The notes under the pieces: generated by a model | Databases searched by the model: none | The model's input: the letters and a program-made list of their open reading frames with translations, nothing else | Told to the model about the DNA's origin: nothing | Program-made: the position numbers and the translations under genes | Assembly: GCF_000350485.1 (NCBI RefSeq) | Contig: NZ_AORV01000033.1 | Span: 124,001 to 188,000, forward strand | Source: Ruminiclostridium cellobioparum subsp. termitidis CT1112 | Lineage (GTDB): Bacteria; Bacillota; Clostridia; Acetivibrionales; DSM-1351 | Length of the DNA stretch: 64,000 nt | Direction: 5' to 3' | Part shown: positions 35,308 through 45,300 of the stretch, one piece after another | Layout of the letters: each line of letters opens with the position of its first letter | How positions within the stretch are numbered: the first letter of the stretch is position 1

Positions 35308-37014
35308 TTATGGTAAATACCATTTTGTAATGTCATTATACTTGTTCCATACATAAGGATTGACCGTACCCTTGATGTTCTTGCTGTACATCATACCGTC
35401 ATTGAGGAAGTACAAACCTATATATGGCCTGTCATCAAGTACGGTATTCAATAATTTCGTAAATATATTTTTTTGTGCATCCGGATTGTTCTCGGTCAAT
35501 ATCTGCTGCAGGTACCCGTCAACTTCCGGATTGCTGTATCCCGCCACATTAAGGCCCGATTGAATTTCTTGGGTGGAATACGCAAAAGACAAATCCGGTA
35601 CTGATGTAATTCTATATCCGGATAATGCCAGATCATATGCACCGGTTTTTAATGCATTTTTATAAGCATCCCAGGAAAGTTTAACCACCTGAACCGTTAT
35701 ACCGCTTTTCCCAAGCTGTGAAGCTATTTCCGAAGCGGTGTTAAATCTTAAGGAATTTTCCTGGTTTACTATCAGCTTTAATGTCAGTGCCTTTCTGCTT
35801 GTCTTATTGACATACTTATTTTTAGAATCCAGCACATATCCGCTCTGATTCAAAAATTCCTTAGCCTTGCCCAAGGCGTCCTTCTCATTAAAATCCACAA
35901 GCTGATAAACCCAGGAATTGGGGACGACGGGCAATTCTGCCGGTACGGCTATTCCTGTCGCCGCCTCATCTACCAGCTTCTTTTTATTTATTAAGTAATT
36001 AAGAGCATTTCTGAGGCGCTTATCTGTTAAGAGTCCTTTCTTGATATTTAAGGTTAAGAACTCATAATTTCTACTCTCAAACCGTTTCAAATTCATATCG
36101 GTACGGCCAATATACTTTCTATACTCGCCGTACTGAGCCGGAAGTACATCAATATCCCTGGCCTGAAAGCCTGCGTTTGCACTGTTTATGTTGTTAAAAA
36201 CCTTTATCTCGATATTGGACAGATAGGGCAGCTTCAACGGAGCTTTTTTTACATCGGAATTTAAATTTTCAGCACCTTTGGCCGATGAATTGTTTGAGGC
36301 CTCACTTGCTGAGGCTTCAGCATTCCACCAGTTTTCACTGAGCCTCAATTTAACTCCCGTCTTGGCATTATAGGAATTGAAGCTATATGGGCCTGTTCCC
36401 ACAGGTGTGAGATTTGCCTTTGAATTTTTATCGGTCAGCTTTTCATTTACAAAGTGATGTGCCGGAATAACAGGAAAAGTCAGTTCATTTCTAATTAAAG
36501 AATATGGCTGTTTCAGCTTTATAATAACGCTGTTCCCGCTTGCAGCTGCCGATTCAATGTGTTTTACATTGACTGAATACACACTGTTAATCTTTGTGTC
36601 CAGTAATGTATTGATGGTAAATACAACATCCTCTGCTTTAAACGGCATTTTGTCGTGCCACTTTATATTTTCCCTCAGGTTAATTGTCAGGGTCAGGCCA
36701 TCGGCTGACAGCGAGGAACTTTTGGCCAGTACCGGAACAGGCCGCTGACTGCTGTCCAGAGCATAAAGCCCTTCAAATACCAGTCCCAGGAAATCCTGGA
36801 CATGTACGTTATTTGTAAGAACAGGGTTAAGGGTGTCCACCGGAGTTGTAAAAAGTCTGATTGAGCCCCCTTTAACAGGTCCTCTATCTATAACATCGTA
36901 TTTATCTTCATATACATCGTCCTCTACAGGCTTGTTCCTCTCCAGATTTACCGTACAGGCACCCAGGAGTATACTTATGATAAATAATATTGATAATTTA
37001 CTGATTGTTTTCAT
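35308..37014 (-). CDS. Peptide/nickel-type ABC substrate-binding lipoprotein (family 5)
   Basis: This 568-residue lipoprotein has a signal peptide with lipobox LGAC (Cys20). It shows the family-5 extracellular solute-binding pattern: PVKGGSIRLFTTPVDTLNP, the WHDKMPFKAEDVVFTINT segment and GTGPYSF. It would bind oligopeptides or similar ligands. No matching permease or ATPase gene is adjacent, so it may be an orphan receptor or use permeases elsewhere. A Ser/Ala/Glu/Asn-rich insert lies around residues 235-260. Confidence 0.9.
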   Translation of the reverse strand: MKTISKLSILFIISILLGACTVNLERNKPVEDDVYEDKYDVIDRGPVKGGSIRLFTTPVDTLNPVLTNNVHVQDFLGLVFEGLYALDSSQRPVPVLAKSSSLSADGLTLTINLRENIKWHDKMPFKAEDVVFTINTLLDTKINSVYSVNVKHIESAAASGNSVIIKLKQPYSLIRNELTFPVIPAHHFVNEKLTDKNSKANLTPVGTGPYSFNSYNAKTGVKLRLSENWWNAEASASEASNNSSAKGAENLNSDVKKAPLKLPYLSNIEIKVFNNINSANAGFQARDIDVLPAQYGEYRKYIGRTDMNLKRFESRNYEFLTLNIKKGLLTDKRLRNALNYLINKKKLVDEAATGIAVPAELPVVPNSWVYQLVDFNEKDALGKAKEFLNQSGYVLDSKNKYVNKTSRKALTLKLIVNQENSLRFNTASEIASQLGKSGITVQVVKLSWDAYKNALKTGAYDLALSGYRITSVPDLSFAYSTQEIQSGLNVAGYSNPEVDGYLQQILTENNPDAQKNIFTKLLNTVLDDRPYIGLYFLNDGMMYSKNIKGTVNPYVWNKYNDITKWYLP

Positions 37015-37072
37015 AATCTTCTCCGTACTTTAGTCTTTTCCTGCAAGCATTTTCCCCATTGCTTCCAGTTTC

Positions 37073-37909
37073 TCAAATTGTCTCCCTGAGCATCATTATG
37101 GCAGCAAGGCTTCCGGTTTTTCCCATGTCTCCCCTGTAGGAAAAAAACACATCACTGTTGCATTTCGTACAGGTATCGCTTAACAGTATGTTTTTTTCCT
37201 GCACCCCATAATCCGTCAGCACCCGTTTGATTATCTGCTGCAGATCGATATGATACTTTTCATTACACCTGTCTATGTATATATCACACCAGGGATATTT
37301 GTTTATAAAAAACTCATACACTTCTGCTCCGACTTCAAAGCAGTTTTTGCATATTGAAGGCCCGACAGCAACCTGCAGGTCCTCCATATTGCTTTTATAT
37401 TTTTCTTCCATAAGCCTCAGCGCTTCCAGGGAAATATTTGCCAAAGTGCCCTTCCATCCTGAATGTACCGCCGTGATGGCTTTTTTTACAGGATCCAGCA
37501 TCAGCACAGGTACACAGTCGGCATAAAATGTTACCAGAGGTATACCCGGCACATCGGTGGTAAGCCCATCGCAGCCTATGATATCACTTTCTCTTGCCAG
37601 ACCCTTTCCGGCATCCTCCGGACCCACATATCTTATTTTATTGCCATGCACCTGATGGGAAAGCACCATTCTATCAAAATCCACTCCCATTGCCCCGGCA
37701 ATTATACAGTAATTGGCCAATACATTTTCCCTGCTGTCATTTCTGTTAAAACTGAGATTAAGTGAGGTACATTCACCTGAACTGACCCCTCCAAGCCTTG
37801 TTGTAAAACAATGGGTCAATATGTCCTGGTGGGTTTTCAGATTTCTGAACTCTAAAAATTTTAAATCGGATTTCTTTTGCACGATAATTCTGTCATTACT
37901 TTCTACCAT
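37073..37909 (-). CDS. pgeF: Peptidoglycan editing factor / multicopper-type laccase-domain protein (YfiH family)
   Basis: This ~278-residue protein of the YfiH (DUF152) family has the metal-binding motifs LSHQVHGNKI, YADCVPVLMLD and AVHSGWKGTL, plus a late Cys-x2-Cys (TCTKCNSDVFFSYRGD). Family members have purine nucleoside phosphorylase-like activity and in E. coli affect peptidoglycan composition. The start at ATG 37907-37909 is chosen because TGGAGG lies upstream. Confidence 0.92.
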   Translation of the reverse strand: MVESNDRIIVQKKSDLKFLEFRNLKTHQDILTHCFTTRLGGVSSGECTSLNLSFNRNDSRENVLANYCIIAGAMGVDFDRMVLSHQVHGNKIRYVGPEDAGKGLARESDIIGCDGLTTDVPGIPLVTFYADCVPVLMLDPVKKAITAVHSGWKGTLANISLEALRLMEEKYKSNMEDLQVAVGPSICKNCFEVGAEVYEFFINKYPWCDIYIDRCNEKYHIDLQQIIKRVLTDYGVQEKNILLSDTCTKCNSDVFFSYRGDMGKTGSLAAIMMLRETI

Positions 37910-37937
37910 ATACGCCTCCATATGCGTGCAATTTTAA

Positions 37938-38732
37938 CTAAGCCAGCTGCTGATCGTCAAAAAGCCTGCTGATCCGCTCTATTTTAACGGCTTTACCTGT
38001 TTTATCATCAACTTCCAGATAAATGGCACAAAATTGTACCCGTCCCTTGGCGACCTCAAATTTTTGCGGCATTCTGGTAATGAATCTTTCAATTATCAAT
38101 TCCTTATCAACTCCGATAACTCCGTCGTATGGACCGGTCATTCCCACATCGGATATAATTGCCGTTCCAAAGGGCAGAATCCTTTCATCTGCCGTCTGAA
38201 CATGTGTATGCGTACCGGCCACGCAACAGACCTTTCCGTCCAGATACCAGGCAAGCGCGCATTTCTCCGAAGTTGCTTCGGCATGCATGTCAACAAAGAC
38301 AACCTTTGTTTTTGATTTTATTATCTGCAATTCTCTGTCGGCTGTGAGGAAAGGACAGTCAATGCTATCCATATACACTCTTCCCATCAGATTCAGTACC
38401 GCCAGTTCCCTGCCATTTGATTTCAGTATTGTATGTCCCCTTCCCGGTACATTGTCCGGGAAATTTGCAGGTCTGATTATTTTATCATCCGAATCAATAA
38501 AATTCAGAATCTCTTTTTTGGACCAGGTGTGATTGCCCATTGTAATGCAGTCCACTCCGGCCTTATACAGCTCCTGTGCTATAATATATGTTATTCCGCT
38601 GCCAGCGGCACAGTTCTCACCGTTTGCAATACAAAAATCTATGTCAAGTTCCTTTCTCAGTTGCGGTACACATTCCTTTACAGCCTTTCTTCCCGGGTTT
38701 CCATAAATATCCCCAATAAAAAGTATCTTCAA
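37938..38732 (-). CDS. ymdB: YmdB-type metallophosphoesterase (TIGR00282 family)
   Basis: This ~264-residue calcineurin-like phosphoesterase has the metal-ligand motifs FIGDIYGNPGR, ANGEN, MGNHTW, and VDMHAEATSEK then GTHTHVQTAD. The Bacillus homologue hydrolyses cyclic nucleotides and affects biofilm decisions; it is characteristically next to rny. The start is the TTG at 38730-38732 with TTGGAGG 7 bases upstream. That places the first strand (LKILFIGD) at the N-terminus, as in homologues; an upstream ATG at 38780 would add unrelated residues. Confidence 0.92.
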   Translation of the reverse strand: MKILFIGDIYGNPGRKAVKECVPQLRKELDIDFCIANGENCAAGSGITYIIAQELYKAGVDCITMGNHTWSKKEILNFIDSDDKIIRPANFPDNVPGRGHTILKSNGRELAVLNLMGRVYMDSIDCPFLTADRELQIIKSKTKVVFVDMHAEATSEKCALAWYLDGKVCCVAGTHTHVQTADERILPFGTAIISDVGMTGPYDGVIGVDKELIIERFITRMPQKFEVAKGRVQFCAIYLEVDDKTGKAVKIERISRLFDDQQLA

Positions 38733-39130
38733 AGCATTTCCTCCAAAACTAATAGATAGGTTATTCCGTACAGTAATCACAAATAAAACCGGACACTTTA
38801 ACTGGTCCGCTAATATATTATTATACCATTAACATTTATAACGAGGCAATAGATGACCCTTACCTCTTTGGTTTCGGCGGCGAGGGCATATCCAGGGTGT
38901 CAGCATACACCATTGCCTCATTGAAACGCGTAAAAGTCAATTATTATCGGCTTAAAGCAATATTCCCCTGGAAGGCGAAGGCTTCCAACCGTAATTGACT
39001 TTGGTAATACAAAACACTAAATACGTCAGAATTTATTTTCTCACTGTACAGTATGCCTGAAGAAGCCGATATTGATATTGGAAGTTGATGGTAAATTTCC
39101 AAGCCAGTTTAATATACTATAGCCTATAAC
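38733..39130 (-). ncRNA. Candidate structured RNA / leader between rny and ymdB
   Basis: Two nested structures read on the minus strand. The first is closed by GTCAATTA and TAATTGAC (about 39000 to 38936) with an inner hairpin GGAAG-CCTTCGC-CTTCC and a CGG/CCG helix. The second is closed by GAGGCAAT and ATTGCCTC (about 38920 to 38844). It has inner stems GGTGT-ATGCTG-ACACC and CCCT/AGGG, so it would be a multibranched domain. I recognise no known riboswitch or ncRNA family. A promoter for ymdB overlaps its 3' end. Confidence 0.45.
38820..38849 (-). promoter_or_regulatory. Probable ymdB promoter
   Basis: The elements are -35 TTGCCT (38844-38849), an 18-base spacer, and -10 TATAAT (38820-38825). 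The -35 overlaps the right-hand side of the closing helix of the candidate structured RNA. A short hairpin CGGAC-n10-GTCCG followed by a T-rich stretch lies between promoter and gene. Confidence 0.55.
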
Positions 39131-39164
39131 AAAAAAGCGTGGGGGTTTCCCCCCACGCTTTTTC
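39131..39164 (-). terminator. Intrinsic terminator of rny
   Basis: A perfect GC-rich stem AGCGTGGGGG/CCCCCACGCT (39136-39145 and 39150-39159) with a 4-base loop is flanked by A and T runs on both sides. It could work in either direction. It lies about 30 bases after the rny stop codon. Confidence 0.92.
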
Positions 39165-39194
39165 TGTTATAACCAACCTAAAGGTCCGTATAAA

Positions 39195-40769
39195 TTACTT
39201 AGCATATTCAATAGCTCTTGTTTCCCTGAGCAGAGTAACCTTTATCTGTCCGGGATATTCAAGTTCGTCTTCTATCTTTTTAACTATTTCTCTGGCTTTG
39301 AGTACGATATCTGCATCATTTACAACTTCAGGTTTTACCATGATTCTTATTTCTCTACCCGCTTGAATTGCAAAACACTTTTCAACTCCTTCAAAAGAAT
39401 TTGCAATTTCTTCAAGCTTCTCAAGACGTTTGATGTAGGATTCAAGAGTTTCTCTTCTGGCCCCGGGTCTTGCAGCAGAAATTGAATCCGCAGCCTGCAC
39501 CAGCACCGAAACTATACTTGTAGCCTCAACATCGCCGTGATGGGAAAGGATAGCATTTACAACATCAGCGCCCTCTTTATATTTCTTGGCTACATCGGCA
39601 CCGATTGTAACGTGTGATCCTTCAACCTCATGGTCGATAGCCTTACCAATGTCATGAAGCAAACCGGCTCTCTTTGCAAGAGGAACATCAACTCCCAGTT
39701 CAGCCGCCATTATTCCGGCCAAGTGAGATACCTCTATTGAATGGTTAAGTACGTTTTGTCCATAACTAGTTCTGAATTTCAATTTACCCAGTAATCTTAT
39801 AAGCTCAGGATGCAAACCGTGAACACCAGTTTCAAATGCGGCGTTGTCACCCTCCTGACGAATAGTGTTGTCAACTTCCTTTTTGGCCTTTTCAACCATT
39901 TCTTCAATCCTTGCAGGATGAATTCTACCGTCAAGTATAAGCTTTTCCAGTGTCAATCTTGCAACCTCTCTGCGTATCGGGTCAAACCCGGACAATATTA
40001 CCGCTTCCGATGTATCATCAATAATCAGGTCAATTCCTGTTAATGTCTCGAGAGTTCTGATATTTCTTCCCTCACGGCCAATTATTCTTCCCTTCATCTC
40101 ATCATTCGGTAAAGGTACTACAGAAACTGTAGCTTCAGATACGTGATCGGCAGCGCACTTCTGAATAGCAGTGGCCAGAATGTCCTTGGCCTTTCTGTCT
40201 GCTTCCTGCTTCGCGTTGGCCTCAATTTCCTTAATAAGAGCTGCCGCCTCATGTTTAACTTCATTTTCAATATTTCTGAGAAGGTACTCTTTTGCATCTT
40301 CTACAGATAAACCGGAGATTCTTTCAAGTTCCTCAGTTTGCTTTTTAACAAGCTCTTCTGAACGCTCCTGTAAAACCTCTATATCCTTGATTTTTTTGTT
40401 TAAAGCCTCGTCCTTATGTTCAAGGGCTTCAACCTTTTTGTCAAGGGTTTCTTCTTTCTGAACCAATCTTCTTTCCTGCCTCTGAAATTCATTACGTCTT
40501 TCCTTGATATCTCTGTCGAGTTCAATTCTGCTCTTGTGAATTTCTTCCTTAGCTTCAAGAAGTGCTTCTCTCTTCTTACCTTCACCTTGCTTTAAAGCTT
40601 CTCCGACTATTCTTTGAGCTTCCTGCTCGGCACTTCCGATTGTGGCCTCAGCTTCTTTCTTTCTGGCCTCAAATCCTTTGTTAAAAGAGACTTTGTAAGA
40701 TATAAATGAAGCAATTACTGCGATAACCAATCCACCACCGACTCCAATTAAAATGCTTGTAAGTTCGAT
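39195..40769 (-). CDS. rny: Ribonuclease Y
   Basis: This membrane-anchored endoribonuclease initiates mRNA decay. Its order is an N-terminal transmembrane helix, a long coiled coil (about residues 25-200), a KH domain ([15 protein letters not shown]) and an HD domain with the metal site [11 protein letters not shown]. The first ATG/GTG/TTG in frame is the TTG at 40728-40730, but it would cut into the hydrophobic helix and has a poor site. An excellent GAGGAGG lies 9 bases upstream of an in-frame ATC at 40767-40769, and starting there gives a full helix. I therefore place the start at this non-standard AUC with reservation; 40730 is the alternative. Confidence 0.9.
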   Translation of the reverse strand: MELTSILIGVGGGLVIAVIASFISYKVSFNKGFEARKKEAEATIGSAEQEAQRIVGEALKQGEGKKREALLEAKEEIHKSRIELDRDIKERRNEFQRQERRLVQKEETLDKKVEALEHKDEALNKKIKDIEVLQERSEELVKKQTEELERISGLSVEDAKEYLLRNIENEVKHEAAALIKEIEANAKQEADRKAKDILATAIQKCAADHVSEATVSVVPLPNDEMKGRIIGREGRNIRTLETLTGIDLIIDDTSEAVILSGFDPIRREVARLTLEKLILDGRIHPARIEEMVEKAKKEVDNTIRQEGDNAAFETGVHGLHPELIRLLGKLKFRTSYGQNVLNHSIEVSHLAGIMAAELGVDVPLAKRAGLLHDIGKAIDHEVEGSHVTIGADVAKKYKEGADVVNAILSHHGDVEATSIVSVLVQAADSISAARPGARRETLESYIKRLEKLEEIANSFEGVEKCFAIQAGREIRIMVKPEVVNDADIVLKAREIVKKIEDELEYPGQIKVTLLRETRAIEYAK

Positions 40770-41318
40770 TGTTACACACCTCCTCCTTATTCAGTTTTCA
40801 ATGCTCAAATTTCAAAATTCATATTCAAAATAGTTAGTCAATTATAAACTTTGATGTTCAAAGTATCATAGGAAATTGACTTATATGACTGGAAACAAGT
40901 CGGATAGGAAACTGGAAAATCCTTACTGCATTGCAAACAGTACGATCAAAAAACAAGCATTTATGCCTATGGCTATATTTGTACATTAAAAAATGTACAC
41001 AAATTCGATATGAGATGTAAAACAAACCTGCATATATAAATTAGCCTAAAACAAGCTTATATTCAATAAGTCATTAATCTGACAAATGTGTTTTCTGATA
41101 TTAATTACCTTCTACAATACAACCAACTTACTTGCCATAATCAAGTTAATTTTAATCTTTTTTAATTTTTATGTCAAGAATTAAAAATTTCATGGATTAT
41201 TGCCGTGTTTTTTTGTGACATTTCACTAAAATTTTAAATTAAAAATCCAAAATAATACGTAAAAACTTAAGCAAAACCAATGCACAACCAAACACTTAAC
41301 AAAACACTTAACAAAACC
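40770..41318 (-). promoter_or_regulatory. Long leader and promoter region of rny
   Basis: This ~550-base AT-rich region carries no gene. On the minus strand it has a good promoter, TTGACA (41172-41177), a 17-base spacer, and TAAAAT (41149-41154). That gives an rny leader of about 370 bases. A small perfect hairpin TGTACATT/AATGTACA lies near 40980-40999. ACACTTAACAAA is repeated in tandem just before the folD end. Confidence 0.65.
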
Positions 41319-42176
41319 TTAATATAAATTGTTTTGAAGCAAAGTAGCTTTTACCGTATTTTTCATCAGCATCGCCCTGGTCATGGGACCTACTCCTCCG
41401 GTAACTTTTGTTATTGCAGATGCAATTTCGGAAACCGTCTGGAACTGCACATCCCCCACCAGCTTGCCGTCTGCCCCTCTAGATACTCCTACGTCAACTA
41501 CAACCGCACCAGGTTTGACATATTCAGGCTTAATAAATTCGGCCTTCCCGATTGCAACCACCAGAATGTCCGCGCTCCTGCATACGGCAGCAATATCGGC
41601 AGTCTTTGAATGGCATATGGTCACCGTAGCATTTTTTGCAAGAAGTAAAATAGCCTGCGGCTTTCCGACAATATTACTTCTTCCCACCACAACACAATTC
41701 TTTCCGGCGATTTGAATACCATTCGCCTCCAGCAGTTCCACAACTCCGGCAGGAGTACACGGCAGGAACTGCGGCCTGCCAATCATCAGATTACCCACAT
41801 TTACAGGGTGAAAGCAATCTGCATCCTTAAGAGGATTAATTGCCGCAATAACTCTATCCTCGTTAATATGTTTGGGTATGGGCAGCTGAACCAGTATACC
41901 GTTAACACTATTGTCATTGTTCAAGGTTTCGATCAATTCCAGCAGTTCATCCTCTGAAGTCGATGCAGGAAGTGCATATTCGAAGGATTTAATCCCTATC
42001 TCAGCACAGTCGTTTTTTTTATGATTTACATATACTCTTGAGGCGGGGTCATCTCCCACTATTATTACTGCAAGTCCGGTATTTATGCCCTTTTGCTTAA
42101 GCTCTTCAACTTTTTCCTTAAGCTCAGCTTTAACCTTCCCGGCGAGTTCCGTTCCATTTAATACCTTTGCCGACAT
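41319..42176 (-). CDS. folD: Methylenetetrahydrofolate dehydrogenase / methenyltetrahydrofolate cyclohydrolase
   Basis: This 285-residue bifunctional folate enzyme interconverts methylene-, methenyl- and formyl-tetrahydrofolate. Signatures are YVNHKKNDCAEIGI with the catalytic Lys, GILVQLPIPKH, PCTPAGVVELL and the cofactor motif VVGRSNIVGKP. It is monocistronic in appearance. Confidence 0.97.
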   Translation of the reverse strand: MSAKVLNGTELAGKVKAELKEKVEELKQKGINTGLAVIIVGDDPASRVYVNHKKNDCAEIGIKSFEYALPASTSEDELLELIETLNNDNSVNGILVQLPIPKHINEDRVIAAINPLKDADCFHPVNVGNLMIGRPQFLPCTPAGVVELLEANGIQIAGKNCVVVGRSNIVGKPQAILLLAKNATVTICHSKTADIAAVCRSADILVVAIGKAEFIKPEYVKPGAVVVDVGVSRGADGKLVGDVQFQTVSEIASAITKVTGGVGPMTRAMLMKNTVKATLLQNNLY

Positions 42177-42295
42177 AAAAATGTTCCTCTCTTTTGTAAT
42201 TTACAATCTGAATGGAAAGTGCCAGAATAATCCAAACAGATCCTCTATATATTTTATTTTAAGGATTTTTAGTTGTCAATTTATTTAAAATTGTA

Positions 42296-44389
42296 TTATC
42301 GGCCTTTCCTCTTTTTGTCACCAGTCTTTCGGCCGGGCGATGAAGGATTTCTGTCAGTATCCCTGTTTCGGTTTTTTATTGACTTCTCATTGCCGGCAGA
42401 CAACTTTTTACTTCCGGAAGCCGCTTTATTGCCTCCCGACTTGGGAGTGTCAACTGCTGGTCTTCTGCCGGATGGCTTTTTTTCAAAAGGCTTTTTACCC
42501 GATGACCTCTTGTCTGATGGCTTTTTACCGGCAGGTTTCCCATCCGCTGCTTCAAATTTCATACCTTTCAGCGGTTTAACCAGACAGTTTTGCCCAAAGC
42601 CTATCAAATCCTCTCTATGGGCTTCTTTGAGAGCTTCAATAACAAGGTGATAATTTTCTTTTCTCCTGTACTGCAACAAAGCCCTCTGCATGGCCTTTTC
42701 CTTTGGAGCTCTCGGAACGTATGCCTTTTTCATATTTCTTGGGTCATAACCTGTATGGAACATGCAGGTGGACAATGTTCCCGGCGTCGGATAAAAATCC
42801 TGCACCTGTTCGGGATTAATTCCATGTTCCTTCAAATATTCCGCCAGTTCAACCGCAGCATTCAAATCACTGCCGGGATGGCTTGAAATCAGGTATGGGA
42901 CCAGGTATTGCTCTTTATTTATTTTTCTGTTGATATTGTAAAATTTCTTTACAAACCTGTCATAAAGCTGACGGTCAGGCTTGCCCATCTTTTCAAGGAC
43001 TCTGTCAACCACGTGTTCCGGAGCAACTTTCAGCTGCCCGCTGACATGATGCTCACAAAGTTCGGTAAAAAAGTCATCGTTTTTATCCAGCATCAGATAA
43101 TCATACCTGATTCCTGAGCGAATAAATACCTTTTTCACTTCGGGAAGTGCTCTCAGCTTTCTCAGCAGGTCCAGGTATTCCGAATGATCCACTATCAGAT
43201 TTTTACATGGAGTCGGGTGCAGACACTGCCTGTCTTTGCAAACTCCATGCTTAACCTGCTTCTCACAGGCTATGCTCCTGAAATTTGCCGTCGGTCCGCC
43301 CACATCATGAATGTAGCCCTTAAAGCCTTCGGTCCAGATAAGTTTTTTTGCCTCATTCATAACCGAAGCCTGACTGCGCTTTTGAATAACTCTGCCCTGA
43401 TGAAAATTAAGAGCACAGAAGGAACAGCCCCCATAACAGCCCCTATGGCTGGTTATGCTGAATTCAACTTCGGATATGGCAGGTATCCCGCCAAATTTTT
43501 CATATTCAGGATGATAGGTTCTTTCGTAGGGCAGTGCATATACCCTGTCCAGCTCTGAAACAGACATGGGTAAAGAAGGAGGATTTTGCACAAGGTATCT
43601 GTCTCCGTGCCTTTGAACCAGAATCCTGCCGCTGACGGCATCCTGCTCATTGTACTGTATTTTGAATGCTTCGGCATAGGTTTTCTTGTCTTCTGCCGCC
43701 TCTTCAAAAGAAGGCAGTACTGCCACTGTCTTCGAACCATTCGAATCCAGGGCATTTTTTATTTCGGCAGGCAGTTCATCATAAGAGGCCAGGTAGCAGC
43801 ATCCCCTTGTATGCTTTATACTGGCGACAGGAACATCTTTCCTTAAAAGTTTCGCAATTTCAACAATGGGTTTTTCGCCCATTCCATATGATAAAATGTC
43901 TGCCTTGGAATCAACCAGAATAGATCTTCTGACCTTATCATCCCAGTAGTCATAATGTGCAAATCTTCTGAGACTGGCCTCGATTCCCCCTATTATAACC
44001 GGCGTATCCTTAAAGATTTCCTTGATTTTATTGGCATAAACTATAACAGCCCTATCCGGCCTGAAACCGGCCTTCCCGCCCGGCGAGTACAGATCGCCTG
44101 ATCTTTTCTTTTTACCGGCGGTATAGTGATTGACCATTGAATCTATAACACCTGATGAGATAAGAACTCCGTATTTAGGACGTCCTAACCTCTTGAAGTC
44201 CTCACTCTTTTTCCAGTCGGGCTGTGCTATAATTCCAACTTTAAAGCCCTCACTTTCCAATACTCTCATTATTATTGCATGACCAAAGCTGGGATGATCA
44301 ACATATGCATCTCCACTTATATATAAAAAATCCAGCTGTTCCCAGCCTCTCTCATTCATATCCTCAAAGCTTACAGGTAAAAAAGCCAT
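42296..44389 (-). CDS. YgiQ-family radical SAM protein
   Basis: This 697-residue protein is of the UPF0313/YgiQ family. It has an N-terminal domain that resembles a cobalamin-binding fold ([23 protein letters not shown]), then the radical SAM core with Cx3Cx2C (CYGGCSFC), and the conserved [16 protein letters not shown] region. The last ~90 residues are very basic and rich in Lys, Ser, Gly and Pro, likely a disordered nucleic-acid-binding tail. The substrate of this family is unknown to me. Confidence 0.9.
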   Translation of the reverse strand: MAFLPVSFEDMNERGWEQLDFLYISGDAYVDHPSFGHAIIMRVLESEGFKVGIIAQPDWKKSEDFKRLGRPKYGVLISSGVIDSMVNHYTAGKKKRSGDLYSPGGKAGFRPDRAVIVYANKIKEIFKDTPVIIGGIEASLRRFAHYDYWDDKVRRSILVDSKADILSYGMGEKPIVEIAKLLRKDVPVASIKHTRGCCYLASYDELPAEIKNALDSNGSKTVAVLPSFEEAAEDKKTYAEAFKIQYNEQDAVSGRILVQRHGDRYLVQNPPSLPMSVSELDRVYALPYERTYHPEYEKFGGIPAISEVEFSITSHRGCYGGCSFCALNFHQGRVIQKRSQASVMNEAKKLIWTEGFKGYIHDVGGPTANFRSIACEKQVKHGVCKDRQCLHPTPCKNLIVDHSEYLDLLRKLRALPEVKKVFIRSGIRYDYLMLDKNDDFFTELCEHHVSGQLKVAPEHVVDRVLEKMGKPDRQLYDRFVKKFYNINRKINKEQYLVPYLISSHPGSDLNAAVELAEYLKEHGINPEQVQDFYPTPGTLSTCMFHTGYDPRNMKKAYVPRAPKEKAMQRALLQYRRKENYHLVIEALKEAHREDLIGFGQNCLVKPLKGMKFEAADGKPAGKKPSDKRSSGKKPFEKKPSGRRPAVDTPKSGGNKAASGSKKLSAGNEKSIKNRNRDTDRNPSSPGRKTGDKKRKGR

Positions 44390-44514
44390 TTATATCGTCC
44401 TTTTCAAAAAATTTAACCGAAGTAAATACTGAACAAAGCAAATATGAATCAGTATTATTCTAGCACAAAAAAGAAAGCAGTAAACTACATTAAGCGCAAA
44501 GTTGATTCACAACA

Positions 44515-44561
44515 TCAAAAAGCCGGCTTCCGACTTAATAACCTGAGCTCGGAAAACCGGC
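44515..44561 (-). terminator. Intrinsic terminator of the coiled-coil gene
   Basis: GCCGGCTTCCGA (44522-44533) pairs with TCGGAAAACCGGC (44549-44561), with a small bulge and ~15-base loop. On the minus-strand transcript it is followed by five U. It lies about 45 bases past the stop of the gene at 44607. Confidence 0.8.
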
Positions 44562-44606
44562 GTTATAGTTTTTTAAATTTTATTCAACGCTGCAATTTAT
44601 ACTATA

Positions 44607-45191
44607 TTACTTTACTCGTTTAAGTATTGTATCATGCTCATTCAGCTTGGCATCAACCCCAATTACATAGCCTTTGACAATAACCATATCTTTTTCGAGG
44701 TTTCCAACCCTCCTGTCAATGGAATCCAGTTTGTAATCCATGGCATCAAATCTTTTATCCATTGAATCAAACTTTTTGTCCATGGCATCAAATCTTTTAT
44801 CCATTGAATCAAATCTTCCGTCCATGGCATCAAGTCTTTTATCCATTGAATCAAATCTTTTATCCATGGCATCAAGTCTTGTATCCATTAAGTCAAATTT
44901 TCTATCCATGGCGTCAAGTCTTTTATCCATTGAGCTGACTTTTTTGTCAAGTATGCTAAACTTGATTTCAAGAGTGTCAACCTTTTGTTCAAGTTTGTCA
45001 AACCTTTTTTCAAGTGAGTCCATCTTGTTATTTAAAACATCATGGCCTTCTGCAACAATCTTTATCTTATCGTCAAGATCTTCCAGAATAACTTTTACTT
45101 CATTAATTTTCTGATCAAATTTCTTTTCAACCTTGTCAATACTTTGATCAAACATCTCTTTTATTGCCAGTAACATTTCGTCATTACCCAT
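44607..45191 (-). CDS. Heptad-repeat coiled-coil protein, function unknown
   Basis: This 194-residue, highly charged protein has no signal peptide or membrane segment and is predicted to be almost entirely coiled coil. Residues 88-157 are ten consecutive heptads of the form MD(K/R/T/G/Y)(R/K)(F/L)D(A/S/L). The flanks are looser heptads. Such proteins form long parallel or trimeric rods. The near-identity of adjacent heptads points to recent repeat expansion. Neighbours give no functional link. It might scaffold or bridge partners; I do not assign a function. Confidence 0.75.
   Translation of the reverse strand: MGNDEMLLAIKEMFDQSIDKVEKKFDQKINEVKVILEDLDDKIKIVAEGHDVLNNKMDSLEKRFDKLEQKVDTLEIKFSILDKKVSSMDKRLDAMDRKFDLMDTRLDAMDKRFDSMDKRLDAMDGRFDSMDKRFDAMDKKFDSMDKRFDAMDYKLDSIDRRVGNLEKDMVIVKGYVIGVDAKLNEHDTILKRVK
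44721..44930 (-). repeat. In-frame tandem 21-bp repeats
   Basis: Ten 21-bp units encode the heptads above. Alternating versions (…ATGGATAAAAGATTTGAT… and …ATGGACGG/AAG…) give a partial 42-bp higher-order period. The number of units may vary between strains. Confidence 0.85.
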
Positions 45192-45300
45192 GTAACTCTC
45201 CCATCCCGCTGATGCAGCAACATAAATATAACAGGTCCATTATAACATAAAAGTTATTGTTTGAAAATGGTAAAAATCATACTATTTTTTCAGGCATCCG

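Noticed and set aside
38844-38920. tRNA-like fold closed by GAGGCAAT/ATTGCCTC
   Set aside because: No T-loop sequence (GGTTCGA-like) and no proper anticodon arm, so it is not a tRNA.
44721-44930. Tandem repeats that could be read as a CRISPR array
   Set aside because: The 21-bp units are contiguous without spacers and are in frame within a coiled-coil gene; no cas genes are present.
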